64,000 nucleotides of DNA from Streptomyces sp. V3I7 (GCF_030817495.1 NZ_JAUSZK010000001.1:3389001-3453000), one strand, 5' to 3'; shown: positions 45,207 through 54,281, numbered from the stretch's first letter. Notes: generated by a model from the letters alone, not told the origin. A program made the numbers and translations.

Positions 45207-46576
45207 TGGCACAGGTGCTGGAGTTCAAGCTCCCCGACCTCGGGGAGGGGCTCACCGAGGCGGAGATCGTCCGCTGGCTGGTGCAGGTCGGTGACGTGGT
45301 CGCCGTCGACCAGCCGGTCGTCGAGGTCGAGACGGCCAAGGCGATGGTCGAGGTCCCCTGCCCGTACGGCGGCGTGGTCACCGCCCGCTTCGGCGAGGAG
45401 GGCACGGAACTGCCCGTGGGCGCCCCGCTGTTGACGGTGGCCGTCGGCCAGGCGGCCGCCGAAGGCGAGACCGAGGGTTCGGGGAACGTACTGGTCGGAT
45501 ACGGCACGTCGGACGCGCCGGCGCGGCGCCGCCGGGTCCGCCCGACGCCGCTCGCGGCACCGGCGGCGAACGGGACGTCCGGGGCGGACACGATGCCCGC
45601 GCGGAACAACGCCTCCCGGGCGACCGGAGCGAGCGTGCCCACCGGGCCGGGCGGCGCTGCGACGGCGGTCGGCAACGCCCCCGCGCGCGTGGAGGCGATC
45701 CAGCACGACGGTCCCGTCCCCGTGATCTCCCCGCTCGTGCGCCGGCTCGCCCGTGAGAACGACGTGGACCTGCGCTGCCTCGCCGGATCGGGCCCCGACG
45801 GACTCATCCTGCGGGCGGACGTCGAGGGCGCGATGCGGGCCGGGACGACGGCCGCGACCGTCACGGCGGCGCCGTCCGCCGTGACCGCGGGACGCCGCAT
45901 CCCGCTCAAGGGCGTCCGCGGTGCCGTCGCCGACAAGCTCTCCCGCAGCCGCCGCGAGATCCCGGACGCGACCTGCTGGGTGGACGCCGACGCGACCGAG
46001 CTGATGCGCGCGCGGGCGGCGATGAACGCGGCAGGCGGCCCGAAGGTGTCCCTGCTCGCGCTGCTCGCCCGGATCTGCACGGCCGCCCTCGCCCGGTACC
46101 CCGAGCTCAACTCCACCGTGGACACGGAGGCCCGCGAGGTCGTCCAGCTCGAGCACGTCCACCTCGGGTTCGCCGCGCAGACCGAGCGCGGCCTGGTCGT
46201 GCCCGTCGTACGCGACGCGCACGGCCGCGACGCCGAGGGACTGACGGCGGAGTTCGCGCGGCTCACCGAGGCCGCACGGTCCGGGACCCTGACCCCGGCG
46301 GAACTCACCGGCGGGACCTTCACGTTGAACAACTACGGAGTGTTCGGCGTCGACGGCTCCACCCCGATCATCAACCACCCCGAAGCGGCCATGCTCGGTG
46401 TCGGCCGCATCGTCCCCAAGCCCTGGGTGCACGAGGGCGAGCTGGCCGTGCGCCAGGTCGTCCAGCTCTCGCTCACCTTCGACCACCGGGTGTGCGACGG
46501 CGGCACCGCGGGAGGCTTCCTGCGGTACGTGGCGGACTGCGTGGAACAGCCGGCGGTGCTGCTGCGGACGCTGTGA
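45206..46576 (+). CDS. bkdC: dihydrolipoamide acyltransferase (E2) of the branched-chain complex
   Basis: A 456-residue E2 core. One lipoyl domain (about residues 1-80) carries the lipoylated Lys in VETAKAMVEVP. A Pro/Ala linker and a peripheral-subunit binding domain (VISPLVRRLARENDVDLRCL) follow. The catalytic domain ends with FDHRVCDGGTAGGF (His and Asp of DHRxxDG). The ATG overlaps the E1beta stop by one base. A lipoamide dehydrogenase gene is absent here, so E3 must be encoded elsewhere. Confidence 0.93.
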   Translation: MAQVLEFKLPDLGEGLTEAEIVRWLVQVGDVVAVDQPVVEVETAKAMVEVPCPYGGVVTARFGEEGTELPVGAPLLTVAVGQAAAEGETEGSGNVLVGYGTSDAPARRRRVRPTPLAAPAANGTSGADTMPARNNASRATGASVPTGPGGAATAVGNAPARVEAIQHDGPVPVISPLVRRLARENDVDLRCLAGSGPDGLILRADVEGAMRAGTTAATVTAAPSAVTAGRRIPLKGVRGAVADKLSRSRREIPDATCWVDADATELMRARAAMNAAGGPKVSLLALLARICTAALARYPELNSTVDTEAREVVQLEHVHLGFAAQTERGLVVPVVRDAHGRDAEGLTAEFARLTEAARSGTLTPAELTGGTFTLNNYGVFGVDGSTPIINHPEAAMLGVGRIVPKPWVHEGELAVRQVVQLSLTFDHRVCDGGTAGGFLRYVADCVEQPAVLLRTL

Positions 46577-46658
46577 CAGGCGGCGGGGCGAGGCCGCTCC
46601 CGCCCCGGCTTCCGTAGCGGATGAGGGCAATGATCCCCACGGAGCCCATACTCGAAGG

Positions 46659-47558
46659 ATGAGCTCCCACGCCCCCGCCACCCCGCAGACAACCGAGCCG
46701 TACGACGCCGTCGTGCTGGCCGGCGGTGCCGCCCGCCGGCTCGGCGGCGTCGACAAACCCGGCGTGCGGGTCGGCGGGCGCCCCCTGCTCGACCGGGTGC
46801 TCGCGGCGTGCGCCGACGCCCGCGCCACCGTCGTCGTGGCCGACCCCCGGCCAACCGCCCGTCCGGTGCGCTGGGCGCGCGAGGAGCCGTCCGGCGCCGG
46901 ACCGGTCGCCGCGCTCGACGCCGGGCTGCGCCACACCACGGCCGAGTACGCCGTCGTACTCTCCGCCGACCTGCCGTTCCTCGACCACGCCACGGTGCGG
47001 CGGCTGCTGACCGCCCTGGCAGATACCGGCGCCGAGGCCGCGCTGCTCACCGACGCGGACGGCCGCGACCAGCCGCTGGTGGCCGCGTACCGGACGGCCG
47101 CGCTGCGCCGCGAACTGGCGAAGCTCGCCGGCGACTCCGGGGCGCTCACCGGACTGCCCCTGCGCCGGCTGACCGGGGCGCTCGCACTCACCCGCGTGCC
47201 GGACCCGCTCGCGTCCTTCGACTGCGACACCTGGGACGACATCGCCACCGCGCGGGCGCGCATCAGGGAGCATGGGTACGTGTTGGACGAATGGATCACC
47301 GCAGTCAAGGACGAGCTGGGTATCGACCTGGACGTCGACACCGGCCTCTTGCTCGACGTCGCACGCGACGTCGCCCACGGTGTGGCCCGGCCCGCCGCAC
47401 CGCTGACCACCTTCCTCGTCGGCTACGCGGCCGGACAGGGCGAGGGCGGCCCCACGGCGGTCGCGGAGGCCGCCGGGAAGACCGGCGTGCTGGCGCAGCG
47501 CTGGGAGGAAAAGGACGACGCCGACGCGGAGTCCGCCACCCACCCGGACGCCGGATGA
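46659..47558 (+). CDS. mobA: molybdenum cofactor guanylyltransferase fused to DUF6457
   Basis: A 299-residue protein. The N-terminal nucleotidyltransferase (about residues 15-200, LAGGAARRLGGVDKP) attaches GMP to molybdopterin; DLPFLDH and DFDP-like DCDTWDD follow. The C-terminal ~85 residues (LDEWITAVKDELGID onward) match DUF6457, a helical module often fused here in actinobacteria. A -10-like CATACT 6 bp before the ATG and the lack of a ribosome site hint at a leaderless mRNA. It overlaps moeA by 4 bp. Confidence 0.88.
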   Translation: MSSHAPATPQTTEPYDAVVLAGGAARRLGGVDKPGVRVGGRPLLDRVLAACADARATVVVADPRPTARPVRWAREEPSGAGPVAALDAGLRHTTAEYAVVLSADLPFLDHATVRRLLTALADTGAEAALLTDADGRDQPLVAAYRTAALRRELAKLAGDSGALTGLPLRRLTGALALTRVPDPLASFDCDTWDDIATARARIREHGYVLDEWITAVKDELGIDLDVDTGLLLDVARDVAHGVARPAAPLTTFLVGYAAGQGEGGPTAVAEAAGKTGVLAQRWEEKDDADAESATHPDAG

Positions 47559-48931
47559 GCGCCTACGGCCCCGGGACCGGATCGGCCGCCGCAGGCGCCG
47601 AGGACCTCGACGTCGAGGAGGCACTCGCCCTCGTGAGGGATGCGAAGAAACCGATGGCACAGAAGGAGCCGATGGACCACCAGGCCGGCCGCGACCACGC
47701 GCCCGGTTCCGGAGGCGCGCACGCGCGGCACAAGGCCACCCCCTGGCCCGACGCGCGGGAGATCGCCGCACGGGCCGCCCGTTCCGGCGGACGCCGCGCC
47801 CCGGTCTCCGTGTCCCTCGATGACGCCCTCGGCCTGGTCCTCGCCGCGCCCCTCGACGCGCTCACGGACCTGCCCCCCTTCGATACGTCCGCGATGGACG
47901 GCTGGGCGGTCGGCGGACCCGGCCCCTGGGAGGTGCGCGACGAGGGCGTGCTGGCCGGGCATACCCGCCCCGAGTCACTGACGGACGGGGAGGCGCTGCG
48001 CATCGCGACCGGTGCCCGCGTCCCCGGCGGCACGACGGCCGTCCTGCGCAGCGAGCACGGCCGCGTCGACGGCCAGGGCCGCCTCCACCCGACCCGCGAC
48101 ATGCGCCACGGCCAGGACATCCGCCCGCGCGGCCAGGAGTGCCGTACCGGAGACCAACTGCTGCCCGTCGGCACCCTCGTGACCCCCGCCGTCCTGGGAC
48201 TGGCCGCGGCCGCCGGATACGACACCCTCACGGCCGTCCCGCGTCCCCGCGCCGAAGTCCTCGTGCTCGGCGACGAGTTGCTCACCCAAGGCCTGCCGCA
48301 CGACGGGCTGATCCGTGACGCCCTCGGTCCGATGCTGCCGTCCTGGCTGCGCGCGCTGGGCGCCGACGTCGTCGCGGTGCGGCGGCTCGGTGACGATGCC
48401 GAGGCCCTCTACAAGGCGATCACCTCGTCCGAGGCCGACCTCGTCATCACGACCGGAGGCACCGCGTCCGGGCCGGTCGACCATGTCCACCCCACGCTGG
48501 AGCGCATCGGCGCCGAACTCCTCGTCGACGGCGTCGAGGTGCGCCCCGGACACCCCATGCTGCTGGCCCGTCTGAAGAAGGACCAGCATCTCGTGGGCCT
48601 GCCCGGAAACCCGCTCGCGGCCGTCTCCGGCCTGTGCACGCTCGCCGAGCCCCTGCTGCGCACCCTGGCGGCCCGGCCGGCTCCCGAGCCGTACACCCTG
48701 CCGCTGCGGGACGAGGTGCACGGGCATCCGTACGACACCCGGCTCGCCCCGGTCGTGCTGCGCGGCGACCATGCTGTGCCGCTGCACTTCAACGGCCCGG
48801 CGATGCTGCGTGGCGTGGCCGCCGCGGACGCGCTCGCCGTCGTACCGCCGGGCGGTATCGGTCAGGGCCAGGAGGCGGAGCTGCTCGATCTGCCGTGGGC
48901 GGCCGCCGGGATCGGGGTGTGTTTCACGTGA
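47555..48931 (+). CDS. moeA: molybdopterin molybdotransferase MoeA
   Basis: A 458-residue enzyme that inserts molybdate into adenylated molybdopterin. Domain signatures: PPFDTSAMDGWAV, RPRAEVLVLGDELL, TTGGTASGPVDHVHPTLERI and GLPGNPLAAVSG. A ~60-residue Ala/Gly/His-rich N-terminal extension precedes the usual start of the family. ATG overlaps the mobA stop. The last codons and the TGA lie inside a parS site at 48921. Confidence 0.94.
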   Translation: MSAYGPGTGSAAAGAEDLDVEEALALVRDAKKPMAQKEPMDHQAGRDHAPGSGGAHARHKATPWPDAREIAARAARSGGRRAPVSVSLDDALGLVLAAPLDALTDLPPFDTSAMDGWAVGGPGPWEVRDEGVLAGHTRPESLTDGEALRIATGARVPGGTTAVLRSEHGRVDGQGRLHPTRDMRHGQDIRPRGQECRTGDQLLPVGTLVTPAVLGLAAAAGYDTLTAVPRPRAEVLVLGDELLTQGLPHDGLIRDALGPMLPSWLRALGADVVAVRRLGDDAEALYKAITSSEADLVITTGGTASGPVDHVHPTLERIGAELLVDGVEVRPGHPMLLARLKKDQHLVGLPGNPLAAVSGLCTLAEPLLRTLAARPAPEPYTLPLRDEVHGHPYDTRLAPVVLRGDHAVPLHFNGPAMLRGVAAADALAVVPPGGIGQGQEAELLDLPWAAAGIGVCFT

Positions 48932-48934
48932 AAC
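48921..48934. promoter_or_regulatory. parS site overlapping the moeA stop codon
   Basis: GTTTCACGTGAAAC, a perfect palindrome. It contains the last codons of moeA (TTC ACG TGA), so this parS copy is partly coding. Confidence 0.95.
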
Positions 48935-49027
48935 CGAACCATGGCGCGTCGGCGGGTGCCGGTGCCGGCCCCGCCCCCGCGCGGGTCTCGGCCCCCGCCC
49001 GTACCGGCGGGGAGTAGCGTCGCCGTC

Positions 49028-50008
49028 ATGCATGCGATCACGATTCCCGAACCTGGTGGGCCCGAGGTGCTGGAGTGGGGCGAGGTCCCCGATCCGGTGC
49101 CCGGCGAGGGCGAGGTACTTGTCGACGTGGTGGCCACCGCGGTCAACCGCGCCGACATCATGCAGCGGCAGGGCCACTACGACCCGCCGCCGGGCGCGTC
49201 GCCGTACCCGGGCCTGGAGTGCTCCGGCAGGATCGCCGCGCTCGGTCCCGGGGTCTCCGGCTGGGCGGTCGGCGACGAGGTGTGCGCACTGCTGGCGGGT
49301 GGTGGATACGCCGAGAAGGTCGTCGTCCCGGCCGGTCAGTTGCTGCCCGTGCCCAAGGGCGTCAGCCTGGTGCAGGCCGCGGCGCTGCCCGAGGTGGTGT
49401 GCACGGTCTGGTCGAACGTCTTCATGGTCGCCCATCTGCGCCCCGGCGAGACGCTGCTCGTGCACGGCGGCTCGAGTGGCATCGGCACGATGGCGATCCA
49501 GCTGGGCAAGGCGGTGGGCGCGCGGGTCGCCGTCACGGCGGGCACCCAGGAGAAGCTCGACTACTGCGCCGAGCTGGGCGCGGACATCCTGATCAACTAC
49601 CGCGAGCAGGACTTCGTCACCGAGATCAAGCGGGCCACCGACGGTGCGGGTGCCGACGTCATCCTCGACAACATGGGCGCCAAGTACCTGGACCGCAATG
49701 TGCAGGCCCTGGCCGTCAACGGACGGCTCGCGATCATCGGGCTCCAGGGTGGCATCAAGGGGGAGCTGAACCTCGCCATGCTGCTTGGCAAGCGTGCCGC
49801 CATCAGCGCCACCTCGCTGCGGGCCCGGCCGCTCACCGAGAAGGCGGCCATCGTGGCGGCCGTACGCGAGCACGTGTGGCCGCTGCTCGAATCGGGCCAC
49901 ATCCGTCCGGTCGTCGACCGTGAGCTGCCGATGACGGAGGCGTCCGAGGCCCACCGCGTGCTGGAGGCCAGCGGTCACATCGGCAAGGTGCTGCTGATCG
50001 CGCCGTAG
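49028..50008 (+). CDS. NAD(P)H:quinone oxidoreductase, zinc-independent MDR family
   Basis: A 326-residue medium-chain reductase of the quinone oxidoreductase (QOR/PIG3) type. The N-terminal domain has NRADIMQRQGHYDPPPGASP; the Rossmann motif is VHGGSSGIGTMAIQLGKAVG. Catalytic-zinc residues of alcohol dehydrogenases are missing, as expected. TAGCGT stands 8 bp before the ATG with no ribosome site, suggesting a leaderless transcript. The physiological acceptor is unknown. Confidence 0.92.
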   Translation: MHAITIPEPGGPEVLEWGEVPDPVPGEGEVLVDVVATAVNRADIMQRQGHYDPPPGASPYPGLECSGRIAALGPGVSGWAVGDEVCALLAGGGYAEKVVVPAGQLLPVPKGVSLVQAAALPEVVCTVWSNVFMVAHLRPGETLLVHGGSSGIGTMAIQLGKAVGARVAVTAGTQEKLDYCAELGADILINYREQDFVTEIKRATDGAGADVILDNMGAKYLDRNVQALAVNGRLAIIGLQGGIKGELNLAMLLGKRAAISATSLRARPLTEKAAIVAAVREHVWPLLESGHIRPVVDRELPMTEASEAHRVLEASGHIGKVLLIAP

Positions 50009-50015
50009 GGCCGGT

Positions 50016-50042
50016 CACGCGGATCACGCGGATCACGCGGAT
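50016..50042 (+). repeat. three tandem 9-bp repeats (CACGCGGAT)
   Basis: Three perfect copies of CACGCGGAT directly after the oxidoreductase stop codon, before the terminator hairpin. Confidence 0.85.
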
Positions 50043-50058
50043 CAAGGGGACCACCGTC

Positions 50059-50100
50059 ACGCCCGGCCGGACCTGCCACGCGCAGGACCGGACCGGGCGT
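50059..50100. terminator. hairpin between convergent genes
   Basis: ACGCCCGG pairs with CCGGGCGT and the upper stem pairs CCGG/CCGG and CCTG/CAGG with one bulge. It lies between the oxidoreductase (plus) and the secreted protein (minus). Confidence 0.75.
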
Positions 50101-50139
50101 TCGGCTTTCCCGTGGCTGCGCCTGGCGCACCCGCAGCGG

Positions 50140-50808
50140 TCAGCTCTTGCGCACCCGCAGACCGATGAACGCCAGCCCGAGGCCCAGGCCGATGAGGACC
50201 AGGCCGCTGCCCAGCGGCAGGATCCGCAGGGTCGGCTCCGTGGAGGCCTCGCCGTGGGTGAGGTCCCGGCCGGCGGGGTCCATCGAGGGCGACGACGGCG
50301 TCTGGGGCGCGGCGGACGCGGACGAGGCCGCGTCATCGTCATCGCCCGTGTCCCCGTTGCCGTCGTGCCGGTGGCCGTGGTCCCGGTGATCGCTGTGCTC
50401 CCGGGACGTGTCGTCGTCCTCGTCCTCCTCCCAGGGCGTCTCCGACCTGCCCGGCCGCTCCCGTCCCTCCCCCGCCTCGCTCCCCGCCCGGGACGGGGCG
50501 GCGGCCGAGGCGTGGGCAGAGGCGCCGTGCGGAGCGGCGGCAGGGGAGTCCGGGGCCCCGGGGAACTTTGAGGCGCCGGCGGTGACCTTCGACACGGCGG
50601 CGGAGGACCGCGCGGCGGCAGGCGAGGCCGGGCGCGATGGCGACGCCGGGGAGCCCGAGGGCGGCCCGGAACCGGGCGGCGCCGACGGAGCGCCGTACGA
50701 GACGGCGGCGCCGAAGGTCAGGAGACCTGCCGCGAGGACGGTCAGCAGTCCCGTCCCGCGCAGAGTGAGGCGCAGCCATGGAGTCGTGAAGCGCTGCCAT
50801 GGAGTCAC
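50140..50808 (-). CDS. secreted, membrane-anchored His/Asp-rich protein
   Basis: A 222-residue protein of unknown family. A signal peptide-like hydrophobic stretch (about residues 14-37) is followed by a Ser/Ala/Pro-rich region. A charged segment is unusually rich in Asp, Glu and His (about 125-160, EEDEDDD, SDHRDHGHRHD, TGDDDDA). A C-terminal membrane helix (about 197-217) and RVRKS close it. There is no sorting motif before the helix. Metal binding by the His/Asp segment is a guess. The GTG start was chosen because the signal peptide begins there. Confidence 0.7.
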   Translation of the reverse strand: MTPWQRFTTPWLRLTLRGTGLLTVLAAGLLTFGAAVSYGAPSAPPGSGPPSGSPASPSRPASPAAARSSAAVSKVTAGASKFPGAPDSPAAAPHGASAHASAAAPSRAGSEAGEGRERPGRSETPWEEDEDDDTSREHSDHRDHGHRHDGNGDTGDDDDAASSASAAPQTPSSPSMDPAGRDLTHGEASTEPTLRILPLGSGLVLIGLGLGLAFIGLRVRKS

Positions 50809-50999
50809 GTTGCCGACCCCTTCCCGGAGCCCACTGGCCAAGACCGACGCACACCACACTCACATCGGCTCACCAATCCGGCATTTCAGGTTCCCCCGAC
50901 GGGCCGAACCGTGTGTTCGAAGACCGTCGCGCACGCAGGGGAACGGCGTCGGCCGGGGGCAGGACGAGGCGGGCTGTGCCGGTGCGGGACAATGGCGGC

Positions 51000-51536
51000 A
51001 TGGAGATGCCGAGGAACGAAAGGTCGCCCGAGAATCCCCAGGTCCTGGTCGTCGGCCAGGACGGGATGGCGCTCGGCGGCGGCGGAGACGATGACTCCCG
51101 CGAGATCCCGGTGACGGAGCAGGTGGAGCAGCCCGCCAAGGTCATGCGCATCGGCAGCATGATCAAGCAGCTGCTGGAGGAGGTGCGCGCCGCTCCCCTC
51201 GACGAGGCGAGCCGGGCCCGTCTCAAGGAGATCCACCGCAGCTCCGTCAAGGAGCTGGAGGACGGTCTCGCCCCGGAGCTCGTCGAGGAGCTGGAGCGGC
51301 TCTCCCTCCCCTTCACGGACGGGACGACCCCGAGCGACGCCGAGCTGCGCATCGCGCAGGCCCAGCTCGTGGGGTGGCTGGAGGGGCTCTTCCACGGGAT
51401 CCAGACGACCCTCTTCGCCCAGCAGATGGCCGCGCGGGCCCAGCTGGAGCAGATGCGCCGCGCGCTCCCCCCGGGCGTGAGCCTGGACGAGGGCGACGGC
51501 CAGCCGGGCGGTCGCTCGGGCGGTCCGTACCTGTAG
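51000..51536 (+). CDS. bpa: bacterial proteasome activator (Bpa, DUF2587)
   Basis: A 178-residue ATP-independent activator that docks on the 20S proteasome and opens its gate for unfolded substrates. Family segments include RIGSMIKQLLEEVRAAPLDE, RSSVKELEDGLAPELVEELE and WLEGLFHGIQTTLFAQQMAA. The C-terminus GGPYL carries the HbYX-like tail (Y-L) used for docking. A GACAAT -10-like sequence sits 6 bp before the ATG, suggesting a leaderless mRNA. Confidence 0.93.
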   Translation: MEMPRNERSPENPQVLVVGQDGMALGGGGDDDSREIPVTEQVEQPAKVMRIGSMIKQLLEEVRAAPLDEASRARLKEIHRSSVKELEDGLAPELVEELERLSLPFTDGTTPSDAELRIAQAQLVGWLEGLFHGIQTTLFAQQMAARAQLEQMRRALPPGVSLDEGDGQPGGRSGGPYL

Positions 51537-52106
51537 GTGTCCGCACAGGGGGCAGTGGCCCCCGTATGACGACAGTGGTCCCCGTAAGACGTCCCCGTAC
51601 GACAAGGAGTGGCCCGGCAGTCCGCTGCCGGGCCCTTCACATGTCCGGACGGGGTGTGGTTTCGGACGTTGGCGTGCGTGAGCTTGGACACGGCCCGGAC
51701 ACCACTGCGTAACGATCACGGGATGCCGTGTCCGGCCCACCGGGCATGCGGGGTCCGAACGCGGCCCGGCCACACGTTCTCACGTGTTCACCTGCTGGGT
51801 CCGGCGCTCTCGAAGATCGGATGTTTCTTTCCCACAAAGTCTTTCGCTGGGCCGTGACACGTCAAGTTCGGTGCCCGTTCCGTGGCCGTACGCGAAAGAA
51901 GTGGCGTGCCGACGCCACAGGAGCCGTACGACGGCTCCACAGAACTTGCACGTCGGGCTGTGCTCCGGGTTTCATGGCCGGTCCGTCCAGGGCCGGTTCT
52001 GGTACCGATCCCGGACCGGTGGCTTGCGCGGAGGCTGTAGCGTGGCCGACGGAGACCGTGACAACACCGCGCGCAGCACCGCGGGCAGAAACGACGGCGA
52101 GGACCG
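51537..52106. other. 570-bp gene-free stretch
   Basis: No supported gene is seen. It contains a 20-bp imperfect tandem duplication (51553-51592, units sharing CAGTGGYCCCCGTA), the hairpin at 51611-51634 and, on the right, the upstream region of the kinase gene. Confidence 0.5.
51611..51634 (+). terminator. terminator after bpa
   Basis: GGCCCGGCAG pairs with CTGCCGGGCC around TCCG and is followed by CTTC. It is 75 bp after the bpa stop. Confidence 0.8.
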
Positions 52107-53678
52107 ATGGCACAGACGCAGCGCGCCCAGGGCCCGTCCGACCCCGAGGCGGCTGGCGGCGGTATGTCAGAAACGCCGGAGTTGTGGGGTAACGGCGGGC
52201 TTGTCGGCGACGGCCGGTACCGGCTGACCCGGAAGCTCGGCCGAGGTGGCATGGCCGAGGTCTTCGCGGCCGAGGACGTACGGCTCGGCCGTACCGTCGC
52301 GGTCAAGCTGCTGCGCTCCGACCTGGCCGAGGACCCGGTCTCCAAGGCGCGCTTCACGCGCGAGGCCCAGTCGGTGGCCGGCCTCAATCACCACGCGATC
52401 GTCGCCGTGTACGACTCCGGTGAGGACAAGGTGAACGGCCAGTCGGTGCCGTACATCGTCATGGAGATCGTCGAGGGCCGCACCATCCGCGACCTGCTGA
52501 TCGACGCCGAGGCGCCCGGGCCCGAGCAGGCCCTGATCATCGTCTCCGGTGTCCTGGAGGCGCTCGCGTACTCGCACCAGCACGGCATCGTGCACCGCGA
52601 CATCAAGCCCGCCAACGTCATCATCACCGACAACGGCGCGGTCAAGGTCATGGACTTCGGCATCGCCCGCGCCCTGCACGGCGCGCAGTCGACCATGACG
52701 CAGACCGGCATGGTCATGGGCACGCCCCAGTACCTGTCCCCCGAGCAGGCGCTCGGCAAGGCCGTCGACCACCGCTCCGACCTGTACGCGACCGGCTGCC
52801 TGCTGTACGAACTCCTCGCGCTGCGGCCCCCGTTCACCGGTGAGACCCCGCTGTCGGTGGTCTACCAGCACGTCCAGGACACCCCGGTGCCGCCGTCGCG
52901 GGTCGCGGAGGCCGCGCCGCCGGAGCTCGACGGTCTGGTCATGCGCTCGCTGGCCAAGGAGCCGGACGACCGCTTCCAGACGGCCGAGGAGATGCGCGGC
53001 CTGATCCAGTACGCCCTGCAGATGCTGTACGACCAGGGCAGTCACACCGGCACCTGGAACACCGGCCCGGTCGACGGGCACGACGGCCGGCGCACCCCGC
53101 CGGGCGGCTTCGCGGGCACGAACGCCATGCAGCACCCCATGGGCGCCTCAGGCACCACCCAGATCCCGCAGCCGATCCTGCCCTCCGGGTACGGCGACGA
53201 CGGCGGCTTCGAGGGGTACGGCAACAAGGGCAGCGGCCGCGGCAAGCTGTGGATCTTCGCCGCCCTCGCGCTGATCGCCGTCGTGGCGGGTGTGGCGCTG
53301 GCGCTGAACAACACCGGCAACGGCAAGCAGCACAAGGGTCCCGCCAAGCCGCCGGCCAGTTCGCAGTCCGCCAAGGACGAGACGGCCAGCGACAGTCCGA
53401 CCGACGAGTCGACCGAGCAGAACACCGACACGTCCACCGAGGACACCACGGGCACGGGCGGCGGCTCCGACTACACCCAAGAGCCCTCCGACCCGGCGTA
53501 CACCCCCTCCGAGACGGCGCCCAGCGAGCCGACCGACGAGCCGAGCGACCCGGTGACCACCGAGGCGCCGACGGATCCGGGGACCACGTCGCAGCCGGAG
53601 CCCACCGACCCGCCGACCGAGCCGACGGGCGGCACGGACACGGGCGGCTCGGGTCTCCCGGGCGTCACCGGCGGATGA
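52107..53678 (+). CDS. membrane Ser/Thr kinase without PASTA domains
   Basis: A 523-residue receptor-type kinase related to PknB in its kinase domain (about residues 35-300: GRGGMAEVF, AVKLL, HRDIKPANVI, DFGIARALHG, GTPQYLSPEQ). A Gly/Gln/Pro linker precedes one membrane helix (about 378-398). The outside part (about 400-523) is a Thr/Ser/Glu/Asp/Pro-rich low-complexity tail with no PASTA repeats, so it may span the wall or be glycosylated rather than bind muropeptides. ATG start; an internal ATG at residue 20 (MSETPELWG) is possible. Confidence 0.92.
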   Translation: MAQTQRAQGPSDPEAAGGGMSETPELWGNGGLVGDGRYRLTRKLGRGGMAEVFAAEDVRLGRTVAVKLLRSDLAEDPVSKARFTREAQSVAGLNHHAIVAVYDSGEDKVNGQSVPYIVMEIVEGRTIRDLLIDAEAPGPEQALIIVSGVLEALAYSHQHGIVHRDIKPANVIITDNGAVKVMDFGIARALHGAQSTMTQTGMVMGTPQYLSPEQALGKAVDHRSDLYATGCLLYELLALRPPFTGETPLSVVYQHVQDTPVPPSRVAEAAPPELDGLVMRSLAKEPDDRFQTAEEMRGLIQYALQMLYDQGSHTGTWNTGPVDGHDGRRTPPGGFAGTNAMQHPMGASGTTQIPQPILPSGYGDDGGFEGYGNKGSGRGKLWIFAALALIAVVAGVALALNNTGNGKQHKGPAKPPASSQSAKDETASDSPTDESTEQNTDTSTEDTTGTGGGSDYTQEPSDPAYTPSETAPSEPTDEPSDPVTTEAPTDPGTTSQPEPTDPPTEPTGGTDTGGSGLPGVTGG

Positions 53679-53701
53679 CGGACGCCGTCTGAGACACCCT
53701 T

Positions 53702-53749
53702 CACGCGCGCGTGAGAGCCACTTCGTGCTCCACGCGCGCGTGGCGTTTT
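53702..53749 (+). terminator. terminator-like repeat after the kinase gene
   Basis: Two copies of the self-complementary CACGCGCGCGTG (53702-53713 and 53731-53742) can pair with each other and are followed by GCGTTTT. Confidence 0.65.
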
Positions 53750-54281
53750 CACACCCCTCACGGCTCACCGGCACGCGGCCGATGCTAGGGCACCCGGACA
53801 GGCCCGGTGAGCTGGGGGTTGTCGCTCACCGTCGCCGATAGTCGCTTTGGGTGACGATGTCGCCCAGGTCCCGTATCGCCGATGGCCGGATTCCGCACCG
53901 GCGGATATGGCGATTTCTCCGCTTTGGCGAACGAGGCCTGTCTCACACTCGACTCTTCCCGCGACCTGGGTGGTCGGGATAACGTGCCGTAGCTCCGGCC
54001 CCCTGCAAGGCTGTGACCAGGTACCTTCCCGCTCGCGTCGATTTGCTTGGATATCCAAGTAAAAACGCAGGTCAGGAGGGGTTTCGCAGAAATGTGGAGC
54101 ACTGGGTAACGTGATTGCAGGGCGCTCACCGGGGCACCTGTCACGCCTGTTCCCGGCCGAGTGGCACCCCACCCCGTGCACGGATGTCGGAACAGGTGAG
54201 CCTCTCCCGAGCTCGACGAGACGGGGGAGGAACCCCAGGCCACCCGGCAACCCCGGGGGCCGGACCGACGGAGGAGCACAC
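53750..54281. promoter_or_regulatory. ~530-bp region upstream of the second 2-oxoacid dehydrogenase cluster
   Basis: No supported gene is seen. It is less GC-rich than its surroundings around 53930-54060 and holds a perfect 14-bp palindrome at 54046. A long 5' leader or several promoters could fit. The E1alpha reading frame is open from 54111 but the region before 54282 lacks family similarity. Confidence 0.5.
54046..54059. promoter_or_regulatory. 14-bp palindrome, candidate operator
   Basis: CTTGGATATCCAAG is a perfect inverted repeat, AT-rich in a GC-rich genome, 222 bp before the E1alpha start. The binding protein is unknown; an Lrp-type regulator is one candidate. Confidence 0.55.

Noticed and set aside
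45113..47410. 765-residue frame on the minus strand
   Set aside because: It is antisense to the E2 and mobA genes, Ser/Arg-rich and without family features.
54111..54281. N-terminal extension of the second E1 alpha
   Set aside because: The frame is open but lacks family similarity, and a clear GGAGGAG stands before the GTG at 54282.
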